Positions 16,665-26,072 of a stretch of DNA of 64,000 nt are shown one piece after another. The DNA is taken from NCBI RefSeq assembly GCF_026015885.1, contig NZ_JAPDUG010000002.1, positions 372,001-436,000 of the forward strand, given 5' to 3'. The notes below the pieces were generated by a model. That model had not been told where the DNA came from and did no database searches. It was given only the letters and a program-made list of their open reading frames with translations. A program made the translations under genes and the position numbers. This DNA comes from Halocynthiibacter sp. SDUM655004 (GTDB lineage Bacteria; Pseudomonadota; Alphaproteobacteria; Rhodobacterales; Rhodobacteraceae). Position 1 is the first letter of the stretch; each line of letters opens with the position of its first letter.

Positions 16665-17603
16665 TTATTTCGCTCCGTATTTTTTGTTCACTTTGTTCAG
16701 GAAGAACAGGTAGGCGAGCGAGAACAGTCCCAGCAGGATCACGATAATGACCGCACGTGCAGAGCCTTCGCCGAATTTGTAGTTACCGATTGCTGTTTTG
16801 TATGTGTCAACGATCAGCGTTGTTGTCGCGCCGCGGGGGCCGCCTTCGGTCAAGATCCAGATGATCTCGAAGCTGTTGAAGGTAAAGATCGCAGACAGGA
16901 GCGACATAGACACAATCACCGGCATGATTTGCGGGATTGTGATGCGACGGAAACGATACCAGCGCCCTGCCCCGTCAACCCATGCGGCCTCGTACAGATC
17001 GCGGCTCACACCCTGCATCGCAGCGAGGAAGAAAAGCGTCACCATCGGCACCCCGACCCAAACGTCGGTTACAATCGCGGAATAGAAAGCGGATGTTTTG
17101 TAGGCGAGGAACTCAAACGGTCCATCAACGATGCCAAGTTTCTGCGCTACACCGGAAAGGATGCCGAAGTAACCGTTATAGAGCCACAGCCAACCGATAC
17201 AGCCAATCGCAATCGGAATAACCCAAGGCGGCATAATCAACACGCGGAACAGAGCCCGCCCCGGAATGGCCGCGTTAAGAAGCGTTGCGCCAATAAGTCC
17301 GAGAATAAGTTTGAGCGCGACCGACAGGAACATCCAATAGAATGTGCGTACGATGGTCTGGTGGAATTTACGGCTGCTCACCAAATCTTCGTAGTTTGCG
17401 AGGCCCACATATTTTTCACCACCGAGGCCCGCCTCCATGAAGGACAGCCGGATCGTTTCGGCCAGCGGCCACGCCACAATGACTCCGATAAAGAGCATCG
17501 CAGGGCCTACCAGCATCCAGGCAAACACGCCCTCCGGAAGAATGTTCCTACGAGCAGTTCCGTGCTTCACTCCGCCTTTGATGCTTTGCGTTACGTCTGA
17601 CAA
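16665..17603 (-). CDS. ABC sugar permease, MalF type (TTG start)
   Basis: About 312 residues with multiple membrane segments and an EAA loop reading YEAAWVDGAGRWYRFRRITIP. The likely start is TTG at 17603, because the strong ribosome-binding site AAGGAGG (17609-17615, read on the minus strand) sits at ideal distance; a longer frame from 17660 lacks such a site. It is the first gene of the ten-gene amino-sugar operon and is divergent from a GntR regulator gene. Confidence 0.88.
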   Translation of the reverse strand: MSDVTQSIKGGVKHGTARRNILPEGVFAWMLVGPAMLFIGVIVAWPLAETIRLSFMEAGLGGEKYVGLANYEDLVSSRKFHQTIVRTFYWMFLSVALKLILGLIGATLLNAAIPGRALFRVLIMPPWVIPIAIGCIGWLWLYNGYFGILSGVAQKLGIVDGPFEFLAYKTSAFYSAIVTDVWVGVPMVTLFFLAAMQGVSRDLYEAAWVDGAGRWYRFRRITIPQIMPVIVSMSLLSAIFTFNSFEIIWILTEGGPRGATTTLIVDTYKTAIGNYKFGEGSARAVIIVILLGLFSLAYLFFLNKVNKKYGAK

Positions 17604-17653
17604 GTTCCCCTCCTTGGTGCAGCCCTCCGACGAATCAGAGGTGTTGAATAATG

Positions 17654-17799
17654 ATACCAAAGAAAAGCCACTTGCCTACAAAATAATACCAAATTCAAAA
17701 ATGGTCACAAAACTCTTGTTTTTAAGGGGAATTTTGATAGAATGAGTTAATTCCAATTGCAAAATAAATGCAAATTGGTATGTCGAAAACAATACCAAT
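17654..17799. promoter_or_regulatory. divergent control region with ATACCAA/TTGGTAT operator elements
   Basis: The region between the permease and GntR genes contains ATACCAA at 17654-17660 and 17686-17692, and a perfect inverted pair ATTGGTAT (17774-17781) / ATACCAAT (17792-17799) separated by 10 bp. A near-perfect pair CCAATTGCA / TGCAAATTGG overlaps the left arm (17752-17778). The pair ends 13 bp before the regulator's start codon. The spacing of the first two copies (32 bp) is close to three helical turns. This suggests binding by the adjacent GntR protein, with control of both directions. Confidence 0.6.
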
Positions 17800-17812
17800 A
17801 AGGCGAGCCGCC

Positions 17813-18568
17813 ATGTCTGAGCTTTCTAAAATATACGCGCCCGACGCTTGGTTTAAACAGGGCGGCGGACCAAGATATCAACAGCTTCAGCGCCACATCA
17901 GCGAGTTGATCCAATCCGGCGAAATCAGTGCTGATGAGCGGCTCCTTCCTGAACGGGAAATGGCGGAAATCGCGGGCGTGAGTCGGGTCACTATAAGGAA
18001 GGCTGTTGCTCAACTTGTCGCCGATGGGTTGGTTGAACAGCGTCAGGGAGCGGGCTCCTATGTGCGCAAAGAATCAAAAAAGCTAAAACAGTCGCTCTCA
18101 ACGCTGATCTCTTTTACAGAGAATATGTCGGCGCGCGGAAAAACGTCGAGCAGCGAAATTCTTGCCGCAGGTTTGTTTACGCCGAATCCAGATGAAATGG
18201 TTACACTTGGCCTTTCCGGAACGGACAAGGTCGCGCGGGTTCGCCGACTACGTTCTGCAGGCGAAACCCCAATGGCGCTTGAAAGCTCGTCCCTACCACA
18301 AGATATTCTGCCGTTTCCCGAGCGTGTAAAGGTCTCTCTCTATAAGGTGCTGCGCGAACGTGGTCAGGCGCCGGTGCGTGCGATCCAGCGCGTTACGGCG
18401 GTAAATGTTAGCGGCGAAGACGCCGAACTGCTCCGCCTGCCTGAGGGTTCGGCGGTATTGAGGATCGAGCGCACAGGATACCTCGCCTCGCGTCGTCCCA
18501 TTGAATTCACCAGCGGACTTTACCGCTCTGACATCTACGACTTTATTTCCGAACTCGGAGCCGACTAA
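17813..18568 (+). CDS. GntR/HutC-family regulator (NagR/DasR-like)
   Basis: About 251 residues. The N-terminal winged helix includes PRYQQLQRHISELIQSGEI, LLPEREMAEIAGVSRVTIR and VEQRQGAGSYV. The C-terminal UTRA ligand domain has RVRRLRSAGETPMALESS and ends with FTSGLYRSDIYDF. HutC-type regulators such as NagR sense GlcNAc-6-P or GlcN-6-P. The ATG at 17813 is preferred over in-frame starts at 17768 and 17780, because these fall inside the operator-like inverted repeat and AAGGCGAG precedes 17813. The TAA is followed directly by the ATG of the hexosaminidase gene. Confidence 0.88.
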   Translation: MSELSKIYAPDAWFKQGGGPRYQQLQRHISELIQSGEISADERLLPEREMAEIAGVSRVTIRKAVAQLVADGLVEQRQGAGSYVRKESKKLKQSLSTLISFTENMSARGKTSSSEILAAGLFTPNPDEMVTLGLSGTDKVARVRRLRSAGETPMALESSSLPQDILPFPERVKVSLYKVLRERGQAPVRAIQRVTAVNVSGEDAELLRLPEGSAVLRIERTGYLASRRPIEFTSGLYRSDIYDFISELGAD

Positions 18569-20365
18569 ATGAACTATAGCTGCCGTATCGACGGTGAGGT
18601 GATGCTCTGCGTCATCACAGCCGATCGCGACCTCAACACCCCAACTTTTTGCTTCTCTGGTATGGGCCCCATGCTTGCTGTTGATGGAGGGATGACCCTC
18701 AAAACAGTTGGAAGCTATACTGAAGTTGCCCTACCGAACCTACGCGCGGGCGAACCGCATAGCGTCACAATCAAATATGACGGCGAGTTTATTCCAGCAA
18801 ACCGCGCATGGATGCCGCTTGGCCCCTATTTGCGGGTAGATGGCGAGGTTCTAGAGCTTCCACCGACAGAAGCAGGCGTCAACACGGATCACCTAGGCAA
18901 AACAGAGCCGTTCGACGGCTTGCGTATCGTCCCGCAGCCAACTTCGTTTGAGCCTGCGAACGACACAATCAGCGCCACAAGATTTGCGTCAAACGATCCC
19001 GCGTTTGCTGCGGTTCACGATCTCGCGGTCCGACGAGGTTTTGGCGGGTTCGCTGATAAGGCGGGCCACCAAGTAGAGTTTGTCGAGGAAAACATGGCGA
19101 CGGACGCCTATCGCCTCGAAATATCTGCGGACAGAATAACCGTATTCAGTTCCTCTTACGGTGGGCGCTTCTATGCGGGCATAACCTTGCTGACGTTGGT
19201 AAATATGCATAATGGCACCCTACCGTGCGGCACAGTAACAGACACTCCGCGGTTTACATGGCGCGGGCAGCATCTTGATACCGCGCGCCACTTTTACGAG
19301 CCGCAAACCATCCTCGATTTGCTCGACCTGATGGCATTGCTGAAAATGAACCGTTTCCACTGGCATTTCGCCGATGACGAAGCATTCCGGCTTCAGATCG
19401 ACTGTCTGCCCGAGCTTTGGCAGCAAACCGAAACGCGTGGAGAAGGACATTTGATGCCCGCGCTGTTCGCGGGTGGCCCAGAAAGCGGCGGCAGTTACTC
19501 AAAACCCGACGCGCAGAAAATCATAGCGCATGCAGCGGCGCTTAACATTGAGGTCATGCCCGAAATCGAGTGCCCCGCGCATGCCTTGGCGATTGCCCAT
19601 GTTTATCCAGAAGTGCGTGACCCCGCCGACAATGGCGCGGAAACAAGCGTACAGGGATACAAAGGCAATGTGCTTAACCCAGCAATGCCAAAGACGTGGG
19701 AGATCGTTGAGGCGATTGCAAAGGAAGTGGGAGAACTGTTTCCATTCGGCCATTTGCATCTAGGCTGTGATGAGCTTCCGAAAGACACATGGATGGGCTC
19801 GCCAAAGGCACGCGCGCTGATGGCGGAACACGGCCTTGAAACCACCCAGGACCTGCAAGGCTGGATGATGGAAAAACTCGCGCAGGTCGTTGTTCGAAAC
19901 GGCCAGCGCCCAGCCGCTTGGGAAGAAGCCGCGCAGGGCAAGAACGGCGGGATTGGAAACAACGCCATCCTATTCACTTGGACCGGCCAAGGCCCAGGGC
20001 TCGAAGCTGCGCGCGCAGGATATGACGTTGTCATGGCGCCAGCGCAGCACGTCTATCTTGATATGGCATGGAGCAAAAGCACAGACGATTGGGGCGCGAA
20101 CTGGGCGGCATATGTCTCCCTCGACGACACCATCAACTGGGAGCCCGTGCCAGAAGTCGACCTTAAGGATCGCATTATTGGTGTTCAGGGCGAGTTCTGG
20201 TCCGAATTTACGACAGAGGACAGCCAACTCTGGCCGATGCTCGTGCCACGCATTCTCGGCGTTGCTTCAAAGGCGTGGCAAGAGCAGGATATCCACGCCA
20301 AAGACCTTCGCCAAATCGCGGGACATTACCGTGATCTTCCGTTGGGATTGGGCGACACCGATTGA
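18569..20365 (+). CDS. beta-N-acetylhexosaminidase, glycoside hydrolase family 20 (cytoplasmic)
   Basis: A 598-residue GH20 enzyme that releases terminal GlcNAc or GalNAc. A non-catalytic N-terminal domain (about 1-225) precedes the catalytic barrel, which opens with FTWRGQHLDTARHF. LLKMNRFHWHFADDEAFR and VMPEIECPAHALA are family landmarks. The catalytic Asp-Glu pair lies in HLHLGCDELP (D401, E402). No signal peptide is present, so the substrate must be taken up first, most plausibly a HexNAc disaccharide via the divergent ABC importer. The gene follows the regulator without a gap. A terminator-like hairpin lies downstream. Confidence 0.9.
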   Translation: MNYSCRIDGEVMLCVITADRDLNTPTFCFSGMGPMLAVDGGMTLKTVGSYTEVALPNLRAGEPHSVTIKYDGEFIPANRAWMPLGPYLRVDGEVLELPPTEAGVNTDHLGKTEPFDGLRIVPQPTSFEPANDTISATRFASNDPAFAAVHDLAVRRGFGGFADKAGHQVEFVEENMATDAYRLEISADRITVFSSSYGGRFYAGITLLTLVNMHNGTLPCGTVTDTPRFTWRGQHLDTARHFYEPQTILDLLDLMALLKMNRFHWHFADDEAFRLQIDCLPELWQQTETRGEGHLMPALFAGGPESGGSYSKPDAQKIIAHAAALNIEVMPEIECPAHALAIAHVYPEVRDPADNGAETSVQGYKGNVLNPAMPKTWEIVEAIAKEVGELFPFGHLHLGCDELPKDTWMGSPKARALMAEHGLETTQDLQGWMMEKLAQVVVRNGQRPAAWEEAAQGKNGGIGNNAILFTWTGQGPGLEAARAGYDVVMAPAQHVYLDMAWSKSTDDWGANWAAYVSLDDTINWEPVPEVDLKDRIIGVQGEFWSEFTTEDSQLWPMLVPRILGVASKAWQEQDIHAKDLRQIAGHYRDLPLGLGDTD

Positions 20366-20375
20366 CCGACGGCCC

Positions 20376-20407
20376 AAAATAGAAAAGGGCAGGCTCACGG
20401 CCTGCCC
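20376..20407 (-). terminator. terminator of the nap operon
   Basis: GGGCAGG (20387-20393) and CCTGCCC (20401-20407) form a perfect 7-bp stem with a 7-base loop. Read on the minus strand the stem is followed by TTTTCTATTTT, a good U-tract, so it terminates the nap operon. On the plus strand it may also slow transcripts leaving the hexosaminidase gene. Confidence 0.8.
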
Positions 20408-20431
20408 TCAACTTTCTAAACTCAACCTGCC

Positions 20432-21082
20432 CTAGTTCTTCTGAGCGGTCTTTAGATAGCTCTCGATCTCGCCGGAAGGCTTGGAGTGCGGGAGCGTAAG
20501 CCCCGCCTGCCCCATATCAGGAAGCTCGTGCGCGATGCCCTTGTGACAGTTGATGCACGTCTTCTCTCCAGTGAAGAGGAAGCGCTCATGGGCTTCAGCT
20601 GCGCGCTTACTTTGCCGCGTGATGTCCATAGAGTCTGGAGAATGACAATTTCGGCACTCAAGGGAGTTGTTTGCCTCAAGTCGCGCCCATTCGTTTTGCG
20701 CCAACTTTAGCCGATGCTCCAGAAACTTTTCGCGTGTGTTGATTGTCCCGAAAATCTTGCCCCAGACTTCTTTCGAGGCCTGCATTTTTCGAGCGATCTT
20801 ATTGGTCCAATCATGCGGCACGTGACAATCTGGGCACGTCGCACGAACTCCGGAACGGTTGGTGTAGTGGATTGTCGGCTTTAGTTCCTGAAAGACGTTA
20901 TCGCGCATCTCGTGGCAGCTCACACAGAACTTTTCGGTGTTGGTCACTTCCAAGGCGGTGTTGAAACCACCCCAGAAGATAACGCCCATTACGAAGCCGC
21001 CAATCGTCAGAAAGCCAAGGCTGTAGTGGACGCTCGGTCGGCGAATGGTCGCCCAGACTCGCTTAATGAAAGAAAGCATCAC
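20432..21082 (-). CDS. napC: NapC tetraheme c-type cytochrome (quinol dehydrogenase)
   Basis: A 216-residue NapC/NirT cytochrome. One N-terminal membrane anchor (about residues 20-40) is followed by a periplasmic domain with four heme-binding motifs: CVSCH (53-57), CPDCH (83-87), CRNCH (143-147) and CINCH (176-180). It takes electrons from the quinol pool and passes them to NapB/NapA. The start overlaps the napB stop by 4 bp. It is the last gene of the operon, followed by the terminator. Confidence 0.95.
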   Translation of the reverse strand: MMLSFIKRVWATIRRPSVHYSLGFLTIGGFVMGVIFWGGFNTALEVTNTEKFCVSCHEMRDNVFQELKPTIHYTNRSGVRATCPDCHVPHDWTNKIARKMQASKEVWGKIFGTINTREKFLEHRLKLAQNEWARLEANNSLECRNCHSPDSMDITRQSKRAAEAHERFLFTGEKTCINCHKGIAHELPDMGQAGLTLPHSKPSGEIESYLKTAQKN

Positions 21083-21555
21083 TTCTCTTCCTTCTGCTGA
21101 CCAGCGACGTACTCAAGAACCTGATCCACATCGACAAATGTGTTCTCGACCAGTGGATCGGTTTCAAGCTGCGGCACGTGGCATTGTGTACAGAAGTAGC
21201 GGCGCGGAGTGACCGAAGCGAGGAACTGGTTGTCACGGTTCATGAAGTGCGTGATCGAAATCATCGGCGCCTGACTTTCACCGATTGCCGAGCGGCTATG
21301 ACACTGAAGACATTTGTTCGCGTTGATGTCGATTTGGTAGCCTTCAATCTTATGCGGAATGAGCGGCGGTTGTTCGGGATAGTTCCGAACCTGACGCAGA
21401 TCATTGTTGGTCATTGCGGGGATTTGCGGCGGTTTGGCGTTCTCATCCAATGCGACACCGCTCCGTAGCGTTGCAACGGATTCCTGCGCCACCGCGCCGC
21501 CGATCATGGCGACGACCAGAGCAGAGGCAACAATCGTTTTTGACAAAAGTTTCAT
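21079..21555 (-). CDS. napB: NapB diheme cytochrome c subunit of periplasmic nitrate reductase
   Basis: About 158 residues. A Sec signal peptide ([19 protein letters not shown], cleavage near AVAQ) is followed by two heme motifs, CLQCH (82-86) and CTQCH (122-126). [19 protein letters not shown] is typical of NapB. The ATG at 21555 lies 2 bp after the napA stop codon; a longer frame from 21591 would overlap napA and is rejected. NapB transfers electrons from NapC to the molybdenum subunit in the periplasm. Confidence 0.95.
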   Translation of the reverse strand: MKLLSKTIVASALVVAMIGGAVAQESVATLRSGVALDENAKPPQIPAMTNNDLRQVRNYPEQPPLIPHKIEGYQIDINANKCLQCHSRSAIGESQAPMISITHFMNRDNQFLASVTPRRYFCTQCHVPQLETDPLVENTFVDVDQVLEYVAGQQKEEK

Positions 21556-21557
21556 GA

Positions 21558-24059
21558 TTACGCCTCCAATGCTTCGATTTTGACCGCACATTTCTTAAAG
21601 TCAGTCTGTTTCGAGAGAGGGTCTGTCGCATCAAGCGTCACTTTGTTGATGAGCTTGGATGCATCAAACCACGGCACAAAAATCAATCCGCGCGGAGGCT
21701 GGTTGCGGCCACGTGTTTCAACGCGCAGTGCAATTTCACCCCGTCGCGATGACACCTTAACCGCTGATCCACGCCGAACGTTCAATTCAGCGGCGTCATC
21801 CGGATGCATATAACAAAGCGCATCAGGAATAGCTTTGTGAAGCTCTTCGACCCGCTGTGTCATAGAGCCTGAATGCCAATGTTCCAGAACACGGCCGGTG
21901 CAGAGCCAGAATGGGAAACTCTCGTCCGGCATTTCCGGCGGAGCTTCATAGGGAAGCGCGAAGACAACAGCTTTGCCGTCTTTGTGACCGTAGAAATCCC
22001 AACCGCTGCCCTCTTTGGCATAAGGGTCGGAGCCCTCTTTGAAGCGCCACTTGGTTTCCTTACCATCAACAACTGGCCATCTTAGACCGCGCACCTCGTG
22101 GTAGGTATCAAAGTCAGCCAGATCATGGGCCTTACCACGACCAAACTGGGCATATTCTTCGAACAGGCCTTTTTGGATGTAAAAGCCAAAATCATTGGCT
22201 TCTTGGTTCGCGTATTCTTCAGACGTCTCTTCGAGCGGGAAGGCATCGACCTGACCATTGGTGAAGAGAACCTCATAAAGCGTTTTTCCCTTATAATCAG
22301 GGTTTGCTTCAAGGAGCTCGGCTGGCCAGACCTCGTCGGTTGTGAACCGCTTGGAGAATTCTGCGAGTTGCCAGAGGTCAGAGCGGGAGTCACCAGGCGC
22401 ATCCACAAGCTGGTGCCAGAACTGGGTGCGCCGCTCGGCATTGCCGTATGCGCCTTCTTTCTCGACCCACATCGCGGCAGGCAGGATCAAGTCAGCAGCT
22501 TCGGCGGTCACGGTCGGGTAAGCGTCCGAAACAACAATGAAGTTGTCAGGGTTGCGATATCCGGGCAGGCCTTCTTGCATCATATTCGGTGCGGCCTGCA
22601 TATTGTTGTTCACCTGAACCCAATAACAATTGATCGCGCCGTCTTTGAGCTGTCGGTTTTGCTGAACCGCATGCGCACCATTCCAATCAGGAATTGTACC
22701 TTCGGGCAGTTTCCAGATCTTCTCTGCCTTGGCGCGGTGCTCCGGATTCGCCACGACCATGTCTGCTGGCAAGCGGTGTGAGAATGTACCGACTTCGCGC
22801 GCCGTACCGCACGCTGAAGGCTGGCCCGTCAGCGAGAACGGCGAGTTGCCCGGGGTGGAGATTTTACCGGTAAGCAGGTGCAGGTTATAGATCATGTTGT
22901 TGACCCAAACACCGCGGGTGTGTTGGTTCACGCCCATTGTCCAGAGCGACATGACTTTGCGGTCGGGATCGGCATAGATTTTCGCCAGCCTCTCGAGCGT
23001 TTCCTCAGAGACCCCAGACATTTCAGCCGCCATTTCAAGCGTATATGGAGCAACAAACTCGGCGAATTCCTCGAAGGAAATCGGATCGGCAGCGCCCGAG
23101 TTCGGGTTTTCCGCTTCCATTTGGAGCGGATTATCGTCCCGAAGGCCATAACCGATGTCTTGAGCACCTTTCTTGAAGTTCACGTGTTTCTCGACGAACT
23201 CTTTGTTCACCGCGTCATTCTGAATAATGTAGTTGGCGATATAGTTCAGGATCACCAGATCAGTTTGCGGCGTGAAGATTGCCGGAATATCGGCAAGGTC
23301 AAAGCTGCGGTGCTTGAATGTGGATAGCACGGCAACTTCGGTGCCTGGATGGCTAAAGCGGCGATCTGCGATGCGAGTCCAGAGGATCGGGTGCATCTCG
23401 GCCATGTTTGACCCCCAAAGCACGAAGGCATCGGCATTCTCGAAATCGTCATAGCAGCCCATCGGCTCATCAATCCCGAAGGTCCGCATAAAGCCAACAA
23501 CCGCGCTGGCCATACAGTGGCGCGCGTTTGGATCGATGTTGTTCGAAAGGAAGCCAGCTTTCATCAACTTAGCAGCGGCATATCCTTCCCAGACAGTCCA
23601 CTGGCCAGAGCCAAACATTCCGATCCCTTTCGGGCCTTTTTCGGCGAGCGTCTTTTTCCATTTCTCGGCCATAATGTCGAAGGCTTCGTCCCAAGACACT
23701 GGCTCGAAGTCACCGTTCTTATCATAAACGCCGTTGCTCTTACGCAGGAGAGGAGTGGTCAAACGGTCTTGGCCGTACATGATCTTGGAAAGGAAGTACC
23801 CTTTCACACAGTTCAAGCCTCGGTTTACCTCAGCTTCGGCATCGCCGTGCGTTGCCACAACGCGACCTGCTTTGGTTGCAACCATGATCGAACAGCCGGT
23901 TCCGCAGAAACGACACGCCGCCTTTGACCACTTCAACTGAGTCAGATCAGCATCCGTCACCAGATTTTGCGCCGTTGCCGAAAGGGGCATACCCGCCGCC
24001 GCAGCAGCAGCCGCTACCGCTTGAGCTTTGATAACATCTCGCCTCGTCATTCCGGTCAT
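21558..24059 (-). CDS. napA: periplasmic nitrate reductase catalytic subunit
   Basis: An 833-residue molybdopterin oxidoreductase that reduces nitrate to nitrite. A twin-arginine signal ([10 protein letters not shown], then an alanine-rich stretch) exports the folded protein. The [4Fe-4S] cysteines are C49, C52, C56 and C84 (CRFCGTGC ... LNCVKG). The molybdenum ligand is C182 in NARHCMAS. The length is as expected. AAGGAGA precedes the ATG at 24059. The 62-bp gap after napD is the largest inside the operon. Confidence 0.97.
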   Translation of the reverse strand: MTGMTRRDVIKAQAVAAAAAAAGMPLSATAQNLVTDADLTQLKWSKAACRFCGTGCSIMVATKAGRVVATHGDAEAEVNRGLNCVKGYFLSKIMYGQDRLTTPLLRKSNGVYDKNGDFEPVSWDEAFDIMAEKWKKTLAEKGPKGIGMFGSGQWTVWEGYAAAKLMKAGFLSNNIDPNARHCMASAVVGFMRTFGIDEPMGCYDDFENADAFVLWGSNMAEMHPILWTRIADRRFSHPGTEVAVLSTFKHRSFDLADIPAIFTPQTDLVILNYIANYIIQNDAVNKEFVEKHVNFKKGAQDIGYGLRDDNPLQMEAENPNSGAADPISFEEFAEFVAPYTLEMAAEMSGVSEETLERLAKIYADPDRKVMSLWTMGVNQHTRGVWVNNMIYNLHLLTGKISTPGNSPFSLTGQPSACGTAREVGTFSHRLPADMVVANPEHRAKAEKIWKLPEGTIPDWNGAHAVQQNRQLKDGAINCYWVQVNNNMQAAPNMMQEGLPGYRNPDNFIVVSDAYPTVTAEAADLILPAAMWVEKEGAYGNAERRTQFWHQLVDAPGDSRSDLWQLAEFSKRFTTDEVWPAELLEANPDYKGKTLYEVLFTNGQVDAFPLEETSEEYANQEANDFGFYIQKGLFEEYAQFGRGKAHDLADFDTYHEVRGLRWPVVDGKETKWRFKEGSDPYAKEGSGWDFYGHKDGKAVVFALPYEAPPEMPDESFPFWLCTGRVLEHWHSGSMTQRVEELHKAIPDALCYMHPDDAAELNVRRGSAVKVSSRRGEIALRVETRGRNQPPRGLIFVPWFDASKLINKVTLDATDPLSKQTDFKKCAVKIEALEA

Positions 24060-24121
24060 GTTCGTTCTCCTTTGTCGCTCGCTATGCGTTCGTGGCTCGC
24101 TAATTGCGAAGAATTTTTGGG

Positions 24122-24361
24122 TTAATCCATTTGGTGATACACCAATGACGCGCTGTATACGCCATCGATGAGTTGTAATTTGGTTAGGGATTCAACGATC
24201 TCTGATTCAGAGTCGGTTTCAAGCGTGACGATGATTTTGCCGTTTTCATCCGACATGGGCACCTCTGCGTTCGGCACACCTGCCACATCCTCCAGCACGC
24301 TCGGAAGTTTGGCCGGATCAGCCCGCAGCAGCAGGCTCGAAATATGTACAACGTCAGGCAT
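24122..24361 (-). CDS. napD: NapD, chaperone for the NapA Tat signal
   Basis: About 79 residues with the ferredoxin-like fold of NapD. It begins [13 protein letters not shown] (strand 1) and includes [12 protein letters not shown] and [14 protein letters not shown] at the end. NapD binds the twin-arginine signal of NapA and holds back export until the cofactor is inserted. The ATG at 24361 overlaps the napF stop by 8 bp; the longer frame starting at 24517 is a shadow within napF. Confidence 0.92.
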   Translation of the reverse strand: MPDVVHISSLLLRADPAKLPSVLEDVAGVPNAEVPMSDENGKIIVTLETDSESEIVESLTKLQLIDGVYSASLVYHQMD

Positions 24362-24860
24362 CACTTTCTCCTTGCGGTGCTTTGCGCAACTCGATGGCCC
24401 CATTGGGGCATACGGAAATACAGGCGCCGCATCCTGTACAGGCCTCTGTGTTAATTTCAATTTTCCCGCTAGGTGGCGGAAGATAGGAGAAACGCAACGC
24501 ATCATCCATGCAAGCATCAGAGCAAATTTGACAGCTCACCCCTATATTGAGCATGCAGGAGTTCTGGATCGTTGCGATGAGGTTCCAAGGCGCTTCAGAG
24601 TTATCGCCAAACACGCCCTCCTCACAAGCATCCGCGCATTTCCTGCAAAACGTACAGGCATTCTCCGAGAAATCGACGGTTGGCGTCTTTGCTGGCCCCT
24701 CAATAAGGATCGCTTCGGGGCACGCAGAAATACAAGCCCCACAACTTGTGCAACTCTCGCGGATACTTTCTTCGGTTGCCCATGGTGGCCGAAGCTGCGC
24801 TTCGCCCCGTCCGGTCAGAAAGCCCCGCCGTCCGACGGTTTCTGTTCGCGACAGGCTCAT
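24354..24860 (-). CDS. napF: NapF ferredoxin-type protein
   Basis: A 168-residue cytoplasmic iron-sulfur protein. Four cysteine clusters are visible: CTSCGACISACP, CTFCRKCADAC, the irregular CMLN-to-CQICSDAC region, and CTGCGACISVCP, suiting up to four [4Fe-4S] centres. The N-terminus has RRGFLTGR, a conserved NapF feature. NapF is thought to help mature NapA before export. It lies 4 bp after napE. Confidence 0.92.
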   Translation of the reverse strand: MSLSRTETVGRRGFLTGRGEAQLRPPWATEESIRESCTSCGACISACPEAILIEGPAKTPTVDFSENACTFCRKCADACEEGVFGDNSEAPWNLIATIQNSCMLNIGVSCQICSDACMDDALRFSYLPPPSGKIEINTEACTGCGACISVCPNGAIELRKAPQGESDA

Positions 24861-24864
24861 TGCA

Positions 24865-25041
24865 TTAACCGGTTGGAGGGCCGCTGATAATCTGGCTCAT
24901 CCAGATCATAAACCCGTATCCACCAACAATCGCGACGGCCAAAATAGGCGCTAGAAACACAGCAAGAAAAATAAAGGCCGTGCGCTCGTCTTTTTTGGAT
25001 ACGGCGGCGCTTGAATCACTTTTCGTGTCAACATCTGACAT
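24865..25041 (-). CDS. napE: NapE small membrane protein
   Basis: About 58 residues. A charged N-terminus (MSDVDTKSD ... KKDERTA) is followed by one membrane helix (FIFLAVFLAPILAVAIVGGY) and GFMIWMSQI, the usual NapE layout. Its function is not known. It is first in napEFDABC. The ATG at 25041 is used; the in-frame upstream extension to 25083 is not conserved-looking. Confidence 0.85.
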   Translation of the reverse strand: MSDVDTKSDSSAAVSKKDERTAFIFLAVFLAPILAVAIVGGYGFMIWMSQIISGPPTG

Positions 25042-25244
25042 AGGTATAGCCCCCAGTCTAAAATCTATACCCGACCTTAGCACCCGTTCTGTTTAAAAAT
25101 CAACGCGTGGTTGTTCACGATTTACAGTTGACTGAGGGCAGCCCACAAAAACGTTTAGAAACACCATTTTCTTAGTAAAATCGTTGGGTTAATTCGCGCA
25201 TTTCACAGCTAGGGAACGCGCAAATTCAGAACTGATTTAAACCT

Positions 25245-26072
25245 TCAGCAGGCCGTTGCGCCGCGCTCGATCAGCACCTGCATGACTTCGTCAGGATCAC
25301 GCTTCCACCAATTGGTGGCTGAGAAAATTTCAACCTCAACGAGACCGTCAAAGCCCTGTGCCTCAACACCTTTACGCAAAGCAGGAATGTCAATTACACC
25401 ATCGCCCATCATGCCACGATCCGTCAGCATATCTTTGGTTTCAAGCAGCCAATCACAAACGTGGAAGGCATAGAGGCGCTCCTTGCCAGCGCGTTTGATT
25501 TGCTCCTGAATCTCTGGGTCCCACCAGACATGGTAGACATCCACCGCCGCGCCAATGCCCTCGCCAAGTTTATCGCAAATATCAAGTGTTTGGCGAAGCG
25601 TGTTCACGCAAGCACGGTCGGCTGCATACATTGGATGGAGCGGCTCAATCGCGATTGGCATGCCAACAGAGCGCGCATAGTCCAAAGTTTTGGCAAGCCC
25701 TTCCTCAACGATCGCGCGCGCACCATCAATATCTTTGGATCCGTCCGCGAGCCCGCCAACAACCATCACAAGGCACGCCGAACCCAGTTCAACAGCTTCA
25801 TCAACGGCACGCTTGTTATCGTCGATCACTGCTGGGGTTAGTGCGCCTTCGGCTGTAAACCACCCTCCGCGGCAAAGTCCGGATACCTGCAAACCTGCAT
25901 CGAGAATGTGCTTTGCCGCCTTGCTGACGCCCATCTCGTGAAGGACATCCCGCCAAGGCGCAATCCCCCCAACTCCGTGGCGTGCGCACCCCTCGATGCA
26001 CTGCTCAAGGTTCCACTGCTGCTTAACCGTCGCCGTGTTGAGCGACATCAGATCAGGCGTAACACGTCTCAT
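25245..26072 (-). CDS. sugar phosphate isomerase/epimerase-like TIM barrel (xylose isomerase-like)
   Basis: A 275-residue protein of the AP-endonuclease-2/xylose-isomerase-like barrel superfamily. The metal-binding pattern is visible as IAIEPLHPMYAA (Glu), AVDVYHVWWDP (Asp and His), LYAFHVCDWL (His) and GLVEVEIFSATNWW (final Glu). Such proteins isomerise, epimerise or dehydrate keto-sugars and inositol derivatives. It overlaps the DUF993 gene by 4 bp (ATGA), so the two products are probably made in balance. It is the last gene of the operon before the napE upstream region. Confidence 0.82.
   Translation of the reverse strand: MRRVTPDLMSLNTATVKQQWNLEQCIEGCARHGVGGIAPWRDVLHEMGVSKAAKHILDAGLQVSGLCRGGWFTAEGALTPAVIDDNKRAVDEAVELGSACLVMVVGGLADGSKDIDGARAIVEEGLAKTLDYARSVGMPIAIEPLHPMYAADRACVNTLRQTLDICDKLGEGIGAAVDVYHVWWDPEIQEQIKRAGKERLYAFHVCDWLLETKDMLTDRGMMGDGVIDIPALRKGVEAQGFDGLVEVEIFSATNWWKRDPDEVMQVLIERGATAC

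Noticed and set aside
25090-25103. Possible FNR box before napE (TTGAT-TTTT-AAACA on the minus strand)
   Set aside because: Only the first half fits TTGATnnnnATCAA; the second half matches at two of five positions, so it cannot be supported.
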